From NCBI GenBank assembly GCA_001972305.1, contig BDDD01002682.1:186001-250000 (forward strand): a DNA stretch of 64,000 bases, given 5' to 3'. The position numbers and the translations under genes are program-made. Source of the stretch: Cephalotus follicularis (lineage: Eukaryota; Streptophyta; Magnoliopsida; Oxalidales; Cephalotaceae). Positions 11,796 through 24,865 of this stretch are shown in pieces (within the stretch, counting starts at the first letter, position 1; each line of letters opens with the position of its first letter). The notes below the pieces were generated by a model. The model saw nothing but the letters and a program-made list of their open reading frames with translations, made no database searches and was not told where the DNA came from.

Positions 11796-14700
11796 TGTAA
11801 CACCCCGAATTTCATAAATAATTATTATGAAATTAGTGCGTGTACATAAAGGCCCGGAGTAATAAAAAGGCATTACGCATTTAAGTCGTAATCATGTTAG
11901 CTAAGACGGCTAATAAATCCTATTTTTAATGCGCGACAATAAAGAGCGAATGCTCGCAATATTATTGCGATTATTTTGGTGGTCCATTGGATAATTTATG
12001 TCGCGATTCGCGGAAAAATTGGGACCCATACCTTAGTATTTTACCAGAAAATACTAAGGGGGAAGAAAAATAAAGGAAGGGAGAGGGAGAGGCACGGGCG
12101 CATCATGCGCCCGTGCAAGAAACAGGCAGTGGGCGCTCTGTGCGCCCGCGCCAGAGAGAGAGAGAGAGAGAGATTGGGATAGAGATCAGAGCAAAGGGAG
12201 AGAGAGCACGGCGGAGCCAACGACCGGACTGGGAGAGCGCGGTGGTCAACCCAGGCACGCCACCGACTGGTAATCTCTTCCCCCTTCTTCTCTTTTTCTT
12301 CTTTTTCCTTTCTTCCTCGCCACAGTTCGCGCAAGCTGCCGGCGTTTCCCGATGACGTTAGCGTCGCGGGTGGGGTGGGTTTTGGTGTAGAAGGCCCACT
12401 CTTGCCATTTTGACCACCGGTGAGGCGTGATTTGGCCAGAATCGGTCAGAATCACTTGGGTGAGTCGACTCAGCGAGTCGACTCACGGCCGCCTGAGACC
12501 GCGCGTTTGGCGCCAAGTCTCCGCAAGTCACGGGCATGGAACTACTGAATGTGAGGCATTTTTGGGTGGTGATCGGACCTGTGGAGGTCCAGCGAGTTGA
12601 CTCAGTGAGTCGTAACTCACTGCCGGCCGTGGCACGGCGTTCTGCGCGGATTCCCGTTGAGTCTTGACCGATTTTGAGTAGACCATTCAATGTGGAACCC
12701 GTTGATGGGTGTTTCGCCGCCTGGTTGTGTCGGTCAGAATCCGGCCGGCGTTTCGGCGACGGAAATGTTTAGTGTGTCGAACATAACAGAAATGTGTTGT
12801 ATGTGCAGTGTGTGAGTGGCAATTGGATTTGGCATTGAGGAACTGATCAATCGACAAGAACCGGCTTCGGTTCAATGGTTATCGAAAAGGTTCGGCAATT
12901 GAACGTGCAGCTCGACTGTATGGTTTTTACTGCTGTAACAGGTGGGGGAAGCTATACTTGTATATTTGAGTTCAATCATGTTGTAATGTCATTGATGAAA
13001 TGCATGGTTTGTGGATTGTGAGTTGCGTGATTGGTGTTAGGGTTGCTTGAGTAGTTAACCTGCCATGCATATCGTGTTTTAGAGTGATTGTCGGTTGAAT
13101 TGCATACATGTTTTGGGATGATCTTCCCTTGGTGTGTGAATGGTGTGGTTGGTGTTAGGGTCGCTATGACTACCTAACCTGCCTTGCATATTGTGATTGA
13201 AACGATTGTGGAACGGATTGCATGTGTGATTTTGCATGTCGGTTTCCTGGTATTGAAACGTGTCAAAGGAGACGTTTCTGGTCTTCTTTAACTGTCGACG
13301 CTGGGAGGAAAAGCGTCGACGTTATGGACTGTTACGTGTAGGAATGTACACTGACTTCGCGATAAACACCGACACTTGAGGGAAGCGTCGATGCCCTGAT
13401 TCGAATGTGTGTGTAGATGGACGCGTGGACGTTGACGCCTGAGGTTCCTACCTCAAAGCGGCAATGCCAAAGTGATGAGCGCCGACACTCAAGGATCCTT
13501 GCCTTGAAGCGTCGACGCCAAGGACAATTGTTGACACTTGAGTCATTGGTTAAAGCTCCGACGCTTAAGGGATGTAAGCGCCGACGCCTAGTATTAAGCC
13601 GCGATGCTTAAGTTGCTCATATGAACGGTTTGGTGCCTATAGGTTAGGTGTCGATGCCGAAAGGGTCAGTTTGCATTTTGAGCATATCTTTGCATTGCAT
13701 TTTGATATGGATTGGATTGTTGACTGAATGTGATTGATGTCTAGAGTGTTTTATTCATTTTAGAAATACATACATGATTTTATACAATCATTATTTGAAA
13801 CGAAAACATATATTTTGATAAATGTGTGTTTTCAAGGGATCGAAACATGGTTTTAAAGATGAATAACATTTTGAATAAATGTAGTATTTCCAGTATTTTG
13901 TAACCTATAAACTACTTGGAAACGGTTTGGTTTTGGATTGACCTTGGATTGATTGATTGATGTTTGTGTTTGGATTGATGCTGCGCTAGTTCCGTGACGG
14001 AGGTGTCATGAGGACTAGGGGCGGGATTGTGCGCCTAGGGGCCAGGAGTTGGCTAGGGACACCCACACTGATCGGATTGATGCTGCGCTAGTTCCGTGAC
14101 GGAGGTGTCATGAGGACTAGGGGCGGGATTGTGCGCCTAGGGGCCAGAAGATGGCTAGGGACACCCACAAACACTGTTTGCTTGACCTTTGTGCAAGAAA
14201 CAGCAGATTGATTGGATTGATTGGATTGATTGGATTGGTCCTTCGAGACGTGACTGTTGGATTGGTGATTGTGGCCACTTGGCATGGATGCGCCTATTGG
14301 CATAGATACACATATATACGTATATATGTATTGTAGTATATTATGTATTGCATCATGAATGCATTCATTACATGACATTCATTATCATTGGGCCCAAATT
14401 GCTTTTATAACTTAGCCGAGTGAGGACAAAGCCTAACCCCCTACAATTTCATATTGATTTCAGGTTGATGCGGCGGATTGTTACCATTGAGCTCCGTGGA
14501 GCGAATGGAGTTTTATGTAGTTTTTACTTTTGAGAAATGCTAATGGATCATTGCAATAAATGGATCGATGTATTTATCAATATTGTTCACGCTCCGTCTA
14601 AGGGCAGTTAACTTTGATGATGTTTATTGTTGTAGCATGTAGTATGGGATGCATGTTACGTTATAATTCGGCTTATATTTAAATGCTTCCGCAAGTTGTT

Positions 14701-14801
14701 AATGGATATGGAAAGTTTTAAATTTTTGGTAAATTGCATAAGCCGGATTTATATGTTGATTGCCACCACTATATATGTTGTTTGTGAAGCGGGGTGTGAC
14801 A
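11796..14801 (+). mobile_element. Z 3' LTR
   Basis: This matches 5593-8629 throughout, including the GTCGAC array (13285-13615), the 103-bp duplicated block and the conserved block near 14420-14452. It ends GGGTGTGACA and is followed by the duplication TGCAT. Confidence 0.9.
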
Positions 14802-15367
14802 TGCATGTTGATGTTGGATGGTTCAAAGTGGGAATTAAAGCTTGATTCTTCCTGGTAAGTCAGCAATCCGAGTTGCTACAGATGTTAAGATTGTTAGTAA
14901 TGTAACATGGTAATATTAGGTATACATATATACCACTGTTAACATGATCATGAATAATAAGCTAGGAATTGGAGATTGAGTTTTGGTTTTAGTTAAGAAA
15001 TTGAATTGGAACTTAGAAATTGCTTATAAGCTTATGATTCAATTCTTGATGTTATCATGGCTATATAACTAGTTAAATTTACTGGTTTTGGTATCTAAAC
15101 CTATAAACATGCAAATATATTGAGTAATTGCTACGAATTGGGAGTTTGAGCTGGAGTTGGAACTTGGAACTCAAAGAAAGGAATCATCTCAATTTGATTC
15201 CGGGATAGCATTTGAGGTAGGGGTTTTGACATGTGCTCGAACATATAACATGTATAATGTGTAGTGATGGTTGAAATTTGATTGCATGTTGAATTGGACT
15301 GGGTTTGATATGGATTTATGCATGCTCTGTTTGAGTTGTCGCTCCTGGAATTTGAATAAAACCCAGA

Positions 15368-15510
15368 AGCATCGACGCTTAATTTCAAACTGTCGACGCT
15401 TAAGGCTTAAAATGGCGCATTTGATCAACGACGCTTAGGGCTGAGTGAATGGCGCTTAGACCTGAAACTGTCGACGCTTTATATATAACCGGCGATGCTT
15501 AAGGCGCTGT
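15368..15510. repeat. GTCGAC array 2 of Y LTR (leader side)
   Basis: Copies of (T)CGACGCTTAA occur downstream of the TATA-like site, in the part likely to be transcribed. The matching array in the 3' LTR is at 22660-22800. Element C has CAGTCGACTG copies at the same place (33470-33590). Confidence 0.7.
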
Positions 15511-16738
15511 TTGGGTTAGATGTGTGAGAATTATACCGGACTCCATGGGGTTGGTTTCACCCAATCAAACTCTGCCATGTGTAGGCGTATTATAAACAAT
15601 TAACAGCATAGATCTTAGTAGTTGATTGCATAAAAGATTGAGGATTGCATTGTTGTTGTTCGATTAACCTTGCAATATTACTGTTCATGCTATGAGGTGA
15701 ATATTACTATTACCACTATTAATGTTTGTGTAATCACTGTTTTTTCTATAAACAAAAATATGGTTTTCCACTATGGTTTTCAAAACGAAAACTTACTGTT
15801 AAATGATTTACTTATTTTCCTCCCCAAGAGGCACAACTACTGTATTGAATATCGTTTCCTCCAATGAGAGGTACGGCCTTCGAATCGTTAAATGCTCTAA
15901 AAGAAAACTACTACTATATTGCATATTATAAATATATGTAATATTGCTATTGAACTGATTAAATTGTTTGTCTATGTTATTGCCGTTAGTCGAGTGATAG
16001 GAGACGTCACTGGCTACGGGTGGTCCTATGTGTCAGGAGTTGGCTACAGCTTCCACCACACTTATCTGCAATGCAGATCCTGATTGTTACATGCCCGCTA
16101 ATTGCCGGCAGAATTGACCTGATCTATCATCTTCTGAGTGTAGGGTGATAATTAGGTGGTGCACAGTTGGTACTAGGAGTTAGCGACATGTGACACCCAA
16201 ACCACTGTATTGATTGATTTTACCCTTTTGCGGTATTCTTGAATTGTATTGCCTATGGGCACTTGGCATGATTGCTCATATATATTGGAATACTTATTTA
16301 TATATGCTATCTCAAAATTAAACTGTCATGCATGTTTACATTTATATATTCTTTATCATGCTTTATTTTCCTACTTAGGCAAGTGAGGACAACGGCTAAC
16401 CCCCTACAATTTCATATTAAGTGAAGGCGTTCAGGGAGGTGCTACTGACGTTTTTGGAGAGCTTCTGTTTTGTTAAGGTTGTTATTCATTTTGTTTTGTA
16501 TTGAAATGAACGTTCACATTCCGTTGTTGTTGTTTTACTTTTCCAATATGTAAAAGGATAATTGTTGGTATTGTATCAGCACGTAGTATGGGCTGGGTGC
16601 GGATAATTTTATAATCCGGCAAATGGAATGCTTCCGCTATGGTTATTAAAATTTGTTTAAATGTTAAATGCTGGATTATTATTTATAAGTGATATCACCA
16701 CATATGTTGTCTCTAACGGAAGGCGGGGTGTGACAGCA

Positions 16739-16750
16739 TGGTATCAGAGC
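16739..16750 (+). promoter_or_regulatory. Y primer-binding site (tRNA-iMet type)
   Basis: TGGTATCAGAGC lies 3 bp after the end of the Y 5' LTR, matching plant initiator-Met tRNA as primer. Confidence 0.92.
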
Positions 16751-16841
16751 TTATTTTTAAATAAGCTGTCGTTGGGATAGGTTTCTCGGTAATTAAGTGA
16801 ATTGTTTCCTAATGATTATGTCATTCCATATAGGAAACTGA

Positions 16842-17990
16842 ATGGAACTATGAAGAGGCAGAAGGGGAAGGTGTAGAGCCGACGAAGGAGTCAATGCACC
16901 GCCAGTGCACGAACATGATCCGCCAGCGAATGAAGGAGTGAATATTCCTCCAGTACAAGAAGAGAGGAGTAATTTTGACCGCATGGCTGACCTCTTCCAG
17001 TAGCAGATGCAAGCTAATGCGGCTAACATGGTGCAGATACGGCATATGTACGAGGCTAACCGGGCATATCAGCAGGCTCCTGAGGCTTGTCATACTGGTG
17101 GATTCGGCAGAGACTTGGAACGGTTCATGAGACAGAATCCTCCGATATTCAATGGTGATCTGAACGCTACTGTGGCCGAGCAGTGGATTAGAGACTTGGA
17201 GAAAATATTTGTTGCCTTAGAGTGTACTGATGAGCAGAAACTCAACTTTGCTATATACCGCTTATGGGGTAAGGCTACCTATTGGTGGGAAAGGATTGAA
17301 GCGAAGTGGGAATCTCGTAGACTTGACAGGACTTGGGACAGAGTTCAGTCTGAGTTCCTTGCAACTTATGTACCACAAATAGAACGTGACCAGAGGGAGA
17401 CTGAGCTGATGGAGTTACGTCAAGGGGATATGACGGTAGCTCAGTACCAGACTAGATTTGTGGAATTGGCAAGGCATACACCCTATCTGGTGGAGGGTGA
17501 ATCGCGAATGATCCGAAGGTTTCAAAAAGGCCTTCGCCCTGACATCAGGTCTAAACTGTTATTGCTACAACTAACTTCTTTTGTAGATATTGCTGAAAGG
17601 GCGATGATTCTGGAAGCCGATGCTAATGAAAGGAGAGCGGAGCGGTCTCGTACCAATCAATCAAGGCCCTCACAGTCACAGAGGCAAGGGAGTAATAATC
17701 CTGCTAAGTCGACAAGGTCTGACAACAAGGGTCAAGGAGGTTCTCGACGCAGAAATTCACGATCAAGAACTCCTAAAAGAAGCGGTCAACAGAATTCAGG
17801 TGGATGCACTTTTTGTGGTTGCCAGAACCATCACAAGACTGAGTGTTGGAAAAAGATGGGGAAATGCTTGAGGTGTGGTTCAAAATAACATATGCTGAAT
17901 GGTTGTCCAATGATGAGGGATCAAGCACGCGGCCGACAGGGAAGTGCTGGTGCTAGTGGTAGTGTGGCGGCTGCTCAACCGCGGAAGGAT
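16842..17990 (+). mobile_element. Y gag region (fossil)
   Basis: Gag would form the particle shell. The Retrotrans_gag-type capsid core is clear (LERFMRQNPP, YRLWGKATYWWERIEAKWE, ELMELRQGDMTVAQYQTRFVELARHTPYL), followed by a basic, Gln/Ser/Arg-rich linker and a zinc-knuckle region near 17805-17880. It is very similar to gag of C and clearly related to gag of A. The region is broken. Confidence 0.85.
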
Positions 17991-18345
17991 ACCGGAAAAT
18001 GGATTGTGAAAGGTAGGGTCTACACCTTATCTAGAGATGATGTGCCAGAATCTACTACTGTTGTGGGAGGTGCCATTTTTATATCTGGCATACTAGCTCA
18101 TGTACTGATTGACCCTGGTGCGACACAATCATTTATTGCATCTGAGTTTGCTTGCAACTTGCATGGTGTGACTTCTAGTTTACCTTATGTATTGAAGGTG
18201 AGTACTCCAGCTGGTACTTGTCTTTTATCTGATATTATAATGAAAAATTGTGAGATCACGGTAGCTGGGATTCAGTTATTTGCTGACTTGATAGTATTAC
18301 CTATCCGGGATTTCGATGTAATCTCGGGGATGGACTAGCTGTATG
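17991..18345 (+). mobile_element. Y protease region (fossil)
   Basis: Retropepsin-type aspartic protease region with the IDPGAT active-site block near 18110 and a second hydrophobic block (ADLIVLPIRDFDVISGMD) near 18280-18335. It follows gag directly, as in Tekay elements. Confidence 0.8.
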
Positions 18346-18599
18346 CTCATCATGCTTGTGTTGATTGCTATAACAAAGTGATGACCTTTTATCTTCAAGA
18401 TGGGACCGAGTGCAAGTTCATCGGAGAGAAGAATGTTTCCGCTCCTATCATTTCATATACTCAGGCACAGAAGTATCTCAAGCAAGGAAGTGAAGGCTAT
18501 TTGGCATATGTGATTGATCATACGAAAGGTACGCCTAGTATTGAACAAGTTCCTGTTGTATGTGATTTTCCTGATGTATTTCTGGATGATCTCACTTAG

Positions 18600-19870
18600 T
18601 TTCCACCGGAGAGAGATATAGAGTTCAGCATTGAGCTATTGCCTGGGACTGCTCCTATATCAAAAGCTCTGTACCGAATGGCTCCTGCTGAACTGAAAGA
18701 GTTAAAGACTCAATTGCAGGATTATCTTGATAAGGGCTTCATCAGACCAAGTGTATCACCGTGGGGAGCACCGGTTCTGTTTGTGAAAAAGAAGGATGGA
18801 TCGATGCGGCTATGCATCGATTATAGGCTGCTAAGTCAGGTGACTGTGAAGAACAAGTATCCTCTGCCACATATCGAGGAGTTGTTCGACCAATTGAAAG
18901 GCTCTACTGTATTCCCCAAACTTTAGCTGAGAACAGGTTATCATTAGTTGAGAATCCGAGAAGGTGATATGGAGAAGACCGCATTTCGAACCAGATGGGC
19001 ATTATGAATTTCTAATGCTGCCGTTTGGTTTGACAAATGCTCCTGTAGCCTGTATGTGTTTGATGAACAGAGTGTTCCAGCCCTACCTTGATCAATTTGT
19101 CGTTATATTCTTAGATGACATCCTGATTTATTCAAGGAGTATTGAGGAACACATGCAGCATTTAAGGATTGTATTGCAGACATTTCGGAAGGAACAGTTA
19201 TTCGCCAAATTCAGCAAGTGCGAGTTTTTGCTGGATCATGTGACGTTCCTAGGTCACATTGTGTCCAGTGCAGGATTGTCAGTGGATCCTTCGAAGATAG
19301 AAAGTATTGTTGATTGGCCCCAACCAAGGAGCGTTACTGAGGTTCGTAGCTTCTTGGGATTGGCTGGCTACTACCGAAGGTTCATCAAAGGGTTTTCGAA
19401 GCTTGCTACACCATTGACATAGTTGACTCAGAAAAACTCAAGTTTTGTGCGGGATGATTCTTGTGAGGCAAGTTTCCAAGAGTTGAAGAGTCGATTGATT
19501 CCAGCTCCAGTGTTGGCATTACCAGAGGGTAATGAGGGTTTTACTGTTTATGCTGATGCTTCTGGGAAAGGATTGGGATGCGTCCTTATGAAACATGGTA
19601 GGGTGATTGCATACGCATCGAGAAAGTTAAAGCCGTACGAAGAAAATTATCATGTACACGATCTTGAGTTGGCAGAGCTTTGCAGAAATGGAGACACTAT
19701 CTCTATGGTGCTCAATTTGAGATCTTCATTGACCATAAAAGTTTAAAGTATTTATTTTCCCAGAAGGAGCTTAACATGAGGCAGAGACGATGGGTGGAAT
19801 TCTTTAATGATTACAACTACAACATTCAATACCACCCAGGAAAGGCAAATGTAGTGACGAATGCACTGAG
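18600..19870 (+). mobile_element. Y reverse transcriptase and RNase H region (fossil)
   Basis: RT blocks are visible in order: [31 protein letters not shown] at about 18738-18830, the LPFGLTNAP block near 19020, and the FLDDILIYS catalytic block near 19110-19135. RNase H follows ([13 protein letters not shown] near 19550; FNDYNYNIQYHPGKAN near 19805). The sequence type is Ty3 Tekay. The region is broken. Confidence 0.85.
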
Positions 19871-19939
19871 TCGCAAGGCAATGATTGCTGGAGCAATGGT
19901 TTCACAGTGGAAGCTATTGGAGGAATTTCAGAGATGGAA

Positions 19940-21410
19940 TCCGTTCATGGTTTCCCGAGGAGTTATTATGGCAAATCTTAGAGCACAACCAGAACTTCTG
20001 GAACGTATTCTGACTGCTCAGTACAGTGACACTAAGTTATGGAGTATTCGTGAGAACCTAGACACTGATTCTGAATTCTCCATCCATACTGATGGCATAC
20101 TGAGGTTCCGAGGAAGGATATGTGTTCCGAATGACGAAAGCATCAGGGATGAGCTACTGCAACAAGCCCACAAGTCAAAATATAGTGTTCACCCTAGGAG
20201 TTCCAAGATGTGGAATGACCTGAAAAAGAACTACTGGTGGAGTGGTATGAAAAGAGAGATTGCCGAATATGTAGCAAGATGTTTGACATGTAAGAGAGTG
20301 AAGGCTGAACATCAGAAACCTGCGGGACTGCTACAATCGTTACCAGTGGTTGAGTGGAAATAGGAGCATGTGACCATGGACTTCGTGTCTGGATTACCAA
20401 GGTCACGTAATCAGCATGAAGCAGTGTGGGTTGTAGTGGACAGACTCACTAAGTCTTCTCACTTTCTTCCAATGAACATGACGTATTCTATCGAAAAGTT
20501 GGCTCGATTGTACATTCGGGAGATAGTGAGATTACATGGAGTGCCTGTCAGTATAATTTGTGACCGAGATGCTAGATTCACTTTAAGATTCTGGAAGAAG
20601 TTCCAAGCGGCAATGGGAAAAACATTGAACTTCAGTACTGCGTTCCACCCACAGACCGACGGACAGTCCGAGCGTACCATTTAGACTCTTGAAGATATGC
20701 TGGGGCTTGTATGTATGATTTTACTTGGAGTTGGGAGGATCATCTGGCACTAATTAAGTTCTCCTACAACAACAGCTTCCACACCAGCATTGGAATGCCT
20801 CCCTATGAAGCCTTGTATGGGAGGAAGTGTAGATCGCCTATTTTCTGGGACGAGGTAGGTGAGAGGCAAGTGCTGGGACCAGACTTGGTGCAAGAAACTA
20901 CTGATAAAGTGGAAATAATCAAGAAGAGACTACTAGCTGCCCAGAGCCGGAAAAAGAGTTACGCCAACATCAAGAGGAGGAAGCTAGAATTCGAGAAGGG
21001 AGATCAAATTTTTCTGAAGATCTCGCCTTCGAAAGGGATACACCGTTTTGGCCTCGAGGGGAAGTTGGCTCCAAGGTATATTGGACCTTATGAGATACTG
21101 GAGAGAGTGGGTGATGTGGCATATCATATTGCACTACCGCCCAGTTTGTCGGGTGTGCATAACGTATTTCATGTTTCCGTCTTAAAAAAATATGTACCCG
21201 ACCCATCTCACATATTGAGCTACGACCATGGATTCATCAGTAATAAATTTTCTTATGAAGAGCGGCCGACGAGGATCGTGGATCGAATGGATAAGGTGCT
21301 GAGAAATAAGACTATTCCTGTGGTAAAAGTACTGTAGCGTTTTCACAGATCTGAGGAAGCTACGTGGGAGCGTGAAGACGAATTGATGGAAACATTTCCT
21401 CAGTTACTCT
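19940..21410 (+). mobile_element. Y integrase region with chromodomain-like tail (fossil)
   Basis: The zinc-finger end (CLTCKRVKAEHQKPAGLLQ), the catalytic core (TMDFVSGLPRS, HPQTDGQSERTI) and the C-terminal region (GRKCRSPIFWDE, GKLAPRYIGPYEILERVGDVAYHIALPP) are in order. The end, around EEATWERED, is the part related to the chromodomain of chromoviruses, thought to steer integration to marked chromatin. The region is broken. Confidence 0.85.
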
Positions 21411-21445
21411 GAATGTAAAGGCTAAATTCGGGGACAAATTTTCCT

Positions 21446-21459
21446 TAAAGAGGGGGGAA
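21446..21459 (+). promoter_or_regulatory. Y polypurine tract
   Basis: A purine-rich run, AAAGAGGGGGGAA, sits immediately before the 3' LTR start and would prime plus-strand synthesis. Confidence 0.85.
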
Positions 21460-24030
21460 TGTTATAACCGCAATTTCAATTAATGTATATTGTACAACGA
21501 TGAATAAAATATGCATTTTGAGATTATATGTTGGGTTATCTTTGGAATAGAATGAATTGGAACAAATTCTTAAATGAAAAGTAAAGAAATAAGTTCTGGT
21601 ACTAAACCGTCGACACTTAACACCATACCGTCGATGCTTTGAGCATAGACACGTGTACAGGGCGGGCAGTGGAAGGCTGAGTTTTGACGCATAAACCGTC
21701 GATGCCAGAGAGAAACTGTCAAAGCTTTGCACGGTGTCAGGACTGTGATACGCATATGTTAGAACAGGACAGTTGCGTCAGAATGGTTTCCTCACAAGCC
21801 AAGTGTCCAGGGACGTGGTAGCCATGCAAAGGAAAGCCAGACTAAGTGCCTTGCATGTGATCTCCATCCCTGCACACCTGCAAACCTAAAATCATAGCAG
21901 AAAAGTGAGAAAGAAACCAAGAGTGAAGGCATGCATGAAAGAGAGAGAAATGTCCACAATAAAGTTAGACTAACTGATGAATTAAAGGCACAAAATTTGA
22001 TCCCTTATATCAGCTGATACAGGAGTTGTTTAGTGTTAGAAACCACTAAGAAATAGAGAAACCATCTGGACAGTTGCTGGGAAATTGATGGAGGTTGCAT
22101 GTTGATGTTGCAGGATTCAAAGTGGGAATTAAAGCTTGATTCTTCTTGGTAAGTCACCAATCCGAGTTGTTACAGATGTTAAGACTGTTACTAATGTAAC
22201 ATGCTAATATTAGGTATATATATATACCACTGTTAACATGATCATGAATAATCATCCAGGAATTGGAGATTGAGTTTTGGTTTTAGTTAAGAAATGGAAT
22301 TGGAACTTAGGAATTGCTTATAAGCTTCTGATTCAATTCTTGATGTTATCATAGCTAGATAACTACTTAAACCTACTGGTTTTGCTATCTAAACCTATAA
22401 ACATGCAAATATATAGAGTAATTGCTGCGAATTGGGAGTTTGAGGTGGAGTTGGAACTTGGAACTCAAAGAGAGGAATCAACTCAATTTGATTCCGGGAT
22501 AGCATTGGAGATAGGGGTTTTGACATGTGCTCGAACATATAACATGTATAATGTGTACTGATGGTTGAAATTTGATTGCCTGTTGAATTGGACTGGGTTT
22601 GATATGAATTTATGCATGCTCTGTTTGAGTTGTCACTCCTGGAATTTGTATAAAACCCAGAAGCGTCGATGCTTAATTTCTAACTATCGACGCTTAAGGC
22701 TTAAAATGGCGCATTTGATCAACGACGCTTAGGGATGAGTGAATGGTGCTTAGACCTGAAACTATCGACGCTTTATATATAATCGGCGACGCTTAAGGGG
22801 CTGTTTGGGTTAGATGTGTGAGAATTATACCGGACTCCATGGGGTTGGTTTCCAAGAATCAAACTCTGCCATGTGTAAGCGTATTATAAACAATTAACAG
22901 CTTAGATCTTAGTAGTTGATTGCATAAAAGATTGAGGATTGCATTGTTGTTGTTCGATTAACCTTTCAATATTACTGTTCATATTATGAGGTGAATATTA
23001 CTATTACCACTATTAATGTTCGTGTAATCACTATTTTTGCTATAAGCACAAATATGGTTTTCCACTATGGTTTTCAAAACGAAAACTTACTGTTAAATGA
23101 TTTACTGATTTCCCTCCCCAGGAGGCACAACTACTGTATTGAATATCGTTTCCACCGATGAGAGGTACGGCCTTCGAATCGTTAAATGCTGTAAAAGAAA
23201 ACTACTACTATATTGCATATTATAAATACATTTAATATTGCTATTGAACTAATTGAATTATTTGTCTATGTTATTGCCGTTAGTCGAGTGATAGGAGACG
23301 TTACTGGCTACGGGGTGGTCCTATGTGTCAGGAGTTGGCTAGAGCTTCCACCACACTTATCTGCAATGCAGATCCTGATTGTTACCTGCCCGCTAATTAC
23401 CGGCAGAATTGACCTGATCTATCATCTTTGGAGTGTAGGGTGATAGTTAGGTGGTGCACAGTTGGTGCTAGGAGTTAGCGACATGTGACACCCAAACCAC
23501 TGTATTTATTGATTTGATCCTTGTGCGGTATTCTTGAATTGTATTGTCTATGGCCATTTGGCATGATTGCTCATATATATTGGAATACTTATTTATATAT
23601 GCTATCTCAAAATTAAACTGTCATGCATGTTTACATTTATATATTCTTTATCATCCTTTATTTTCCTACTTAGCCAAGTGAGGACAACGGCTAACCCCCT
23701 ACAATTTCAGATTAAGTGAAGGCGTTCGGGGAGGTGCTGCTGAAGTTTTTGGAGAGCTTCTATTTTATTAAGGTTGTTATTCGTTTTGTTTTGTATTGAA
23801 ATGAATGTTCACACTCCGTTGTTGTTGTTTTACTTTTCCAATATGTAAAAGGATAATGGTTGGTATTGTATTAGCACGTAGTATGGGCTGCAAGCGGATA
23901 ATTTTATAATCCGGCAAATGGAATGCTTCCGCTATGGTTATTGAAATTTGTTTAAATGTTAAATGCTAGATTATTATTTATAACTGATATCACCACATAT
24001 GTTGTCTCTAACGGAAGGCGGGGTGTGACA
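21460..24030 (+). mobile_element. Y 3' LTR
   Basis: An uninterrupted LTR of 2571 bp matching 4952-5592 plus 14802-16735. It shows the empty target of Z, GTCGAC arrays at 21605-21730 and 22660-22800, a TTATATCAG promoter-like site near 22005, a GTAAGT at 22149 and the conserved block ending TTTCAG at 23710. It ends GTGTGACA. Confidence 0.9.
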
Positions 24031-24169
24031 GTAAATACCTCCATCCTTCTGCACACTCTCAGTGTCATAGGTAGAGGAGTCGAGATATATACTAGCCTGT
24101 TCAACCTCTCCCCTTAATGCTAGTCTCCTTAGGATAAAAGCATACTGGGAAGATGAGGTTTATCTGGAG

Positions 24170-24480
24170 TTACACGAGGTCCTCACAGTCCTCTCAGAAT
24201 CAGTGTCCCTTGGGTCCATTCCTAAAGTGGTTCCTGTAAGGGTTCTCCTCACACTCCTCTCACAATCGGTGTCCCTCGAAGGACCATGCATAAAGTGGGT
24301 CCTACAAGTTATCCACTGGTAATGCTAGTCTGTTACACAGGGTCCTCACAGTCCTCTCAGAATCCGTGTCCCTCAAGTCCATCCCTAAAGTGGGTCCTAC
24401 AAGGGTTCTCCTCACAGTCCTCTCATAATCGGAGTCCCTCGTAGGGCCATCCATAAAGTGGGTCATGAAATTTAGCCTCT
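24170..24480. repeat. About 110-bp tandem repeat in X solo LTR
   Basis: Roughly three imperfect copies of a unit containing GGTCCTCACAGTCCTCTCAG, a GTGTCCCTC box and CTAAAGTGGGTCCT. The other X LTR (46467-48752) has different tandem repeats, so these arrays turn over quickly. Confidence 0.75.
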
Positions 24481-24689
24481 ATCAGACTAAGCGACTACCT
24501 CCATAATCTCCATGATATAGCAGAGGTAGAGAGTGGACCATCTCGTTAGAGCTCAACAATTTCAAGAATGAGCTACGACCTTAGTGGTCTGCAACTATAA
24601 AACCCTTTGGATGTTTGGTATTGAAACGATTGATCAAAGAAGGGTTCACCTAGGCTACACAACCTTAATTTTCCCTATGACCTGATGTC

Positions 24690-24865
24690 AGAGGAGCTCT
24701 TACCTCTTCCTCTGAGGTCTGCTTCAAGCTTTGAGGTCTGCCTTCTAGTACAAGGTCTGCCTTCCAATACTGAGGTCTTGACTTCAAGTATGAGGTATGC
24801 CTTCTAGTACGAGGTCTGACTTCTAGTACTGAGGTCTTGCCTTCTAGTACGAGGTCTGCAATCGA
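24690..24865. repeat. About 22-bp tandem repeat in X solo LTR
   Basis: Seven or so imperfect copies of GAGGTCTGCCTTCTAGTAC with small length changes. Non-coding. Confidence 0.75.

Larger units (their letters stand above)
5593..14801 (+). mobile_element. Z: large-LTR non-autonomous retrotransposon (LARD-like)
   Basis: Two LTRs of about 3.0 kb (5593-8629 and 11796-14801) flank a 3.17-kb internal region holding a PBS, only the start of a gag-like sequence, long tandem-repeat DNA, and a PPT. No protease, RT, RNase H or integrase can be seen. Length and content fit a LARD-type non-autonomous element. LTR ends (TGTAAC..TGTGACA), the region just inside the 3' end and the gag start (MDGRRKR) resemble family A, so Z and A probably share an ancestor. 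LTR pairs differ by about 5% in one sample and 1-3% elsewhere. It would have needed proteins from an autonomous relative. Confidence 0.88.
4952..16735 (+). mobile_element. Y 5' LTR, interrupted by Z
   Basis: The LTR consists of 4952-5592 and 14802-16735. It carries a GTCGAC array in U3 (5098-5220, form ACCGTCGACGCTT), a likely TATA-like TTATATCAG at about 5496-5504, a GTAAGT at 14855, a second array at 15368-15510, and the conserved GAGGACAACGGCTAACCCC block near 16385-16403. The same layout occurs in the 3' LTR and in element C. Confidence 0.85.
4952..24030 (+). mobile_element. Y: Ty3 Tekay (chromovirus) element, complete ends, broken
   Basis: A full-length-type Ty3 element with LTRs of about 2.57 kb, PBS, gag, protease, RT, RNase H, integrase with a chromodomain-like tail, PPT and 3' LTR. 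The 5' LTR is interrupted by Z (5593-14801). LTRs start TGTTATAACC / TGTAATAACC and end GTGTGACA. LTR divergence in a sampled 330-bp stretch is about 6% by eye; with a commonly used plant rate (1.3e-8 per site per year) that suggests roughly 2 million years. The gag-pol frame has many breaks, so it is not expected to be active. A clean target-site duplication was not found (GAGGT left, GTAAA right). Confidence 0.88.

Noticed and set aside
4952-24030. A clean 5-bp target-site duplication for Y
   Set aside because: Flanks read GAGGT and GTAAA; a partial match is possible, but I could not support a duplication.
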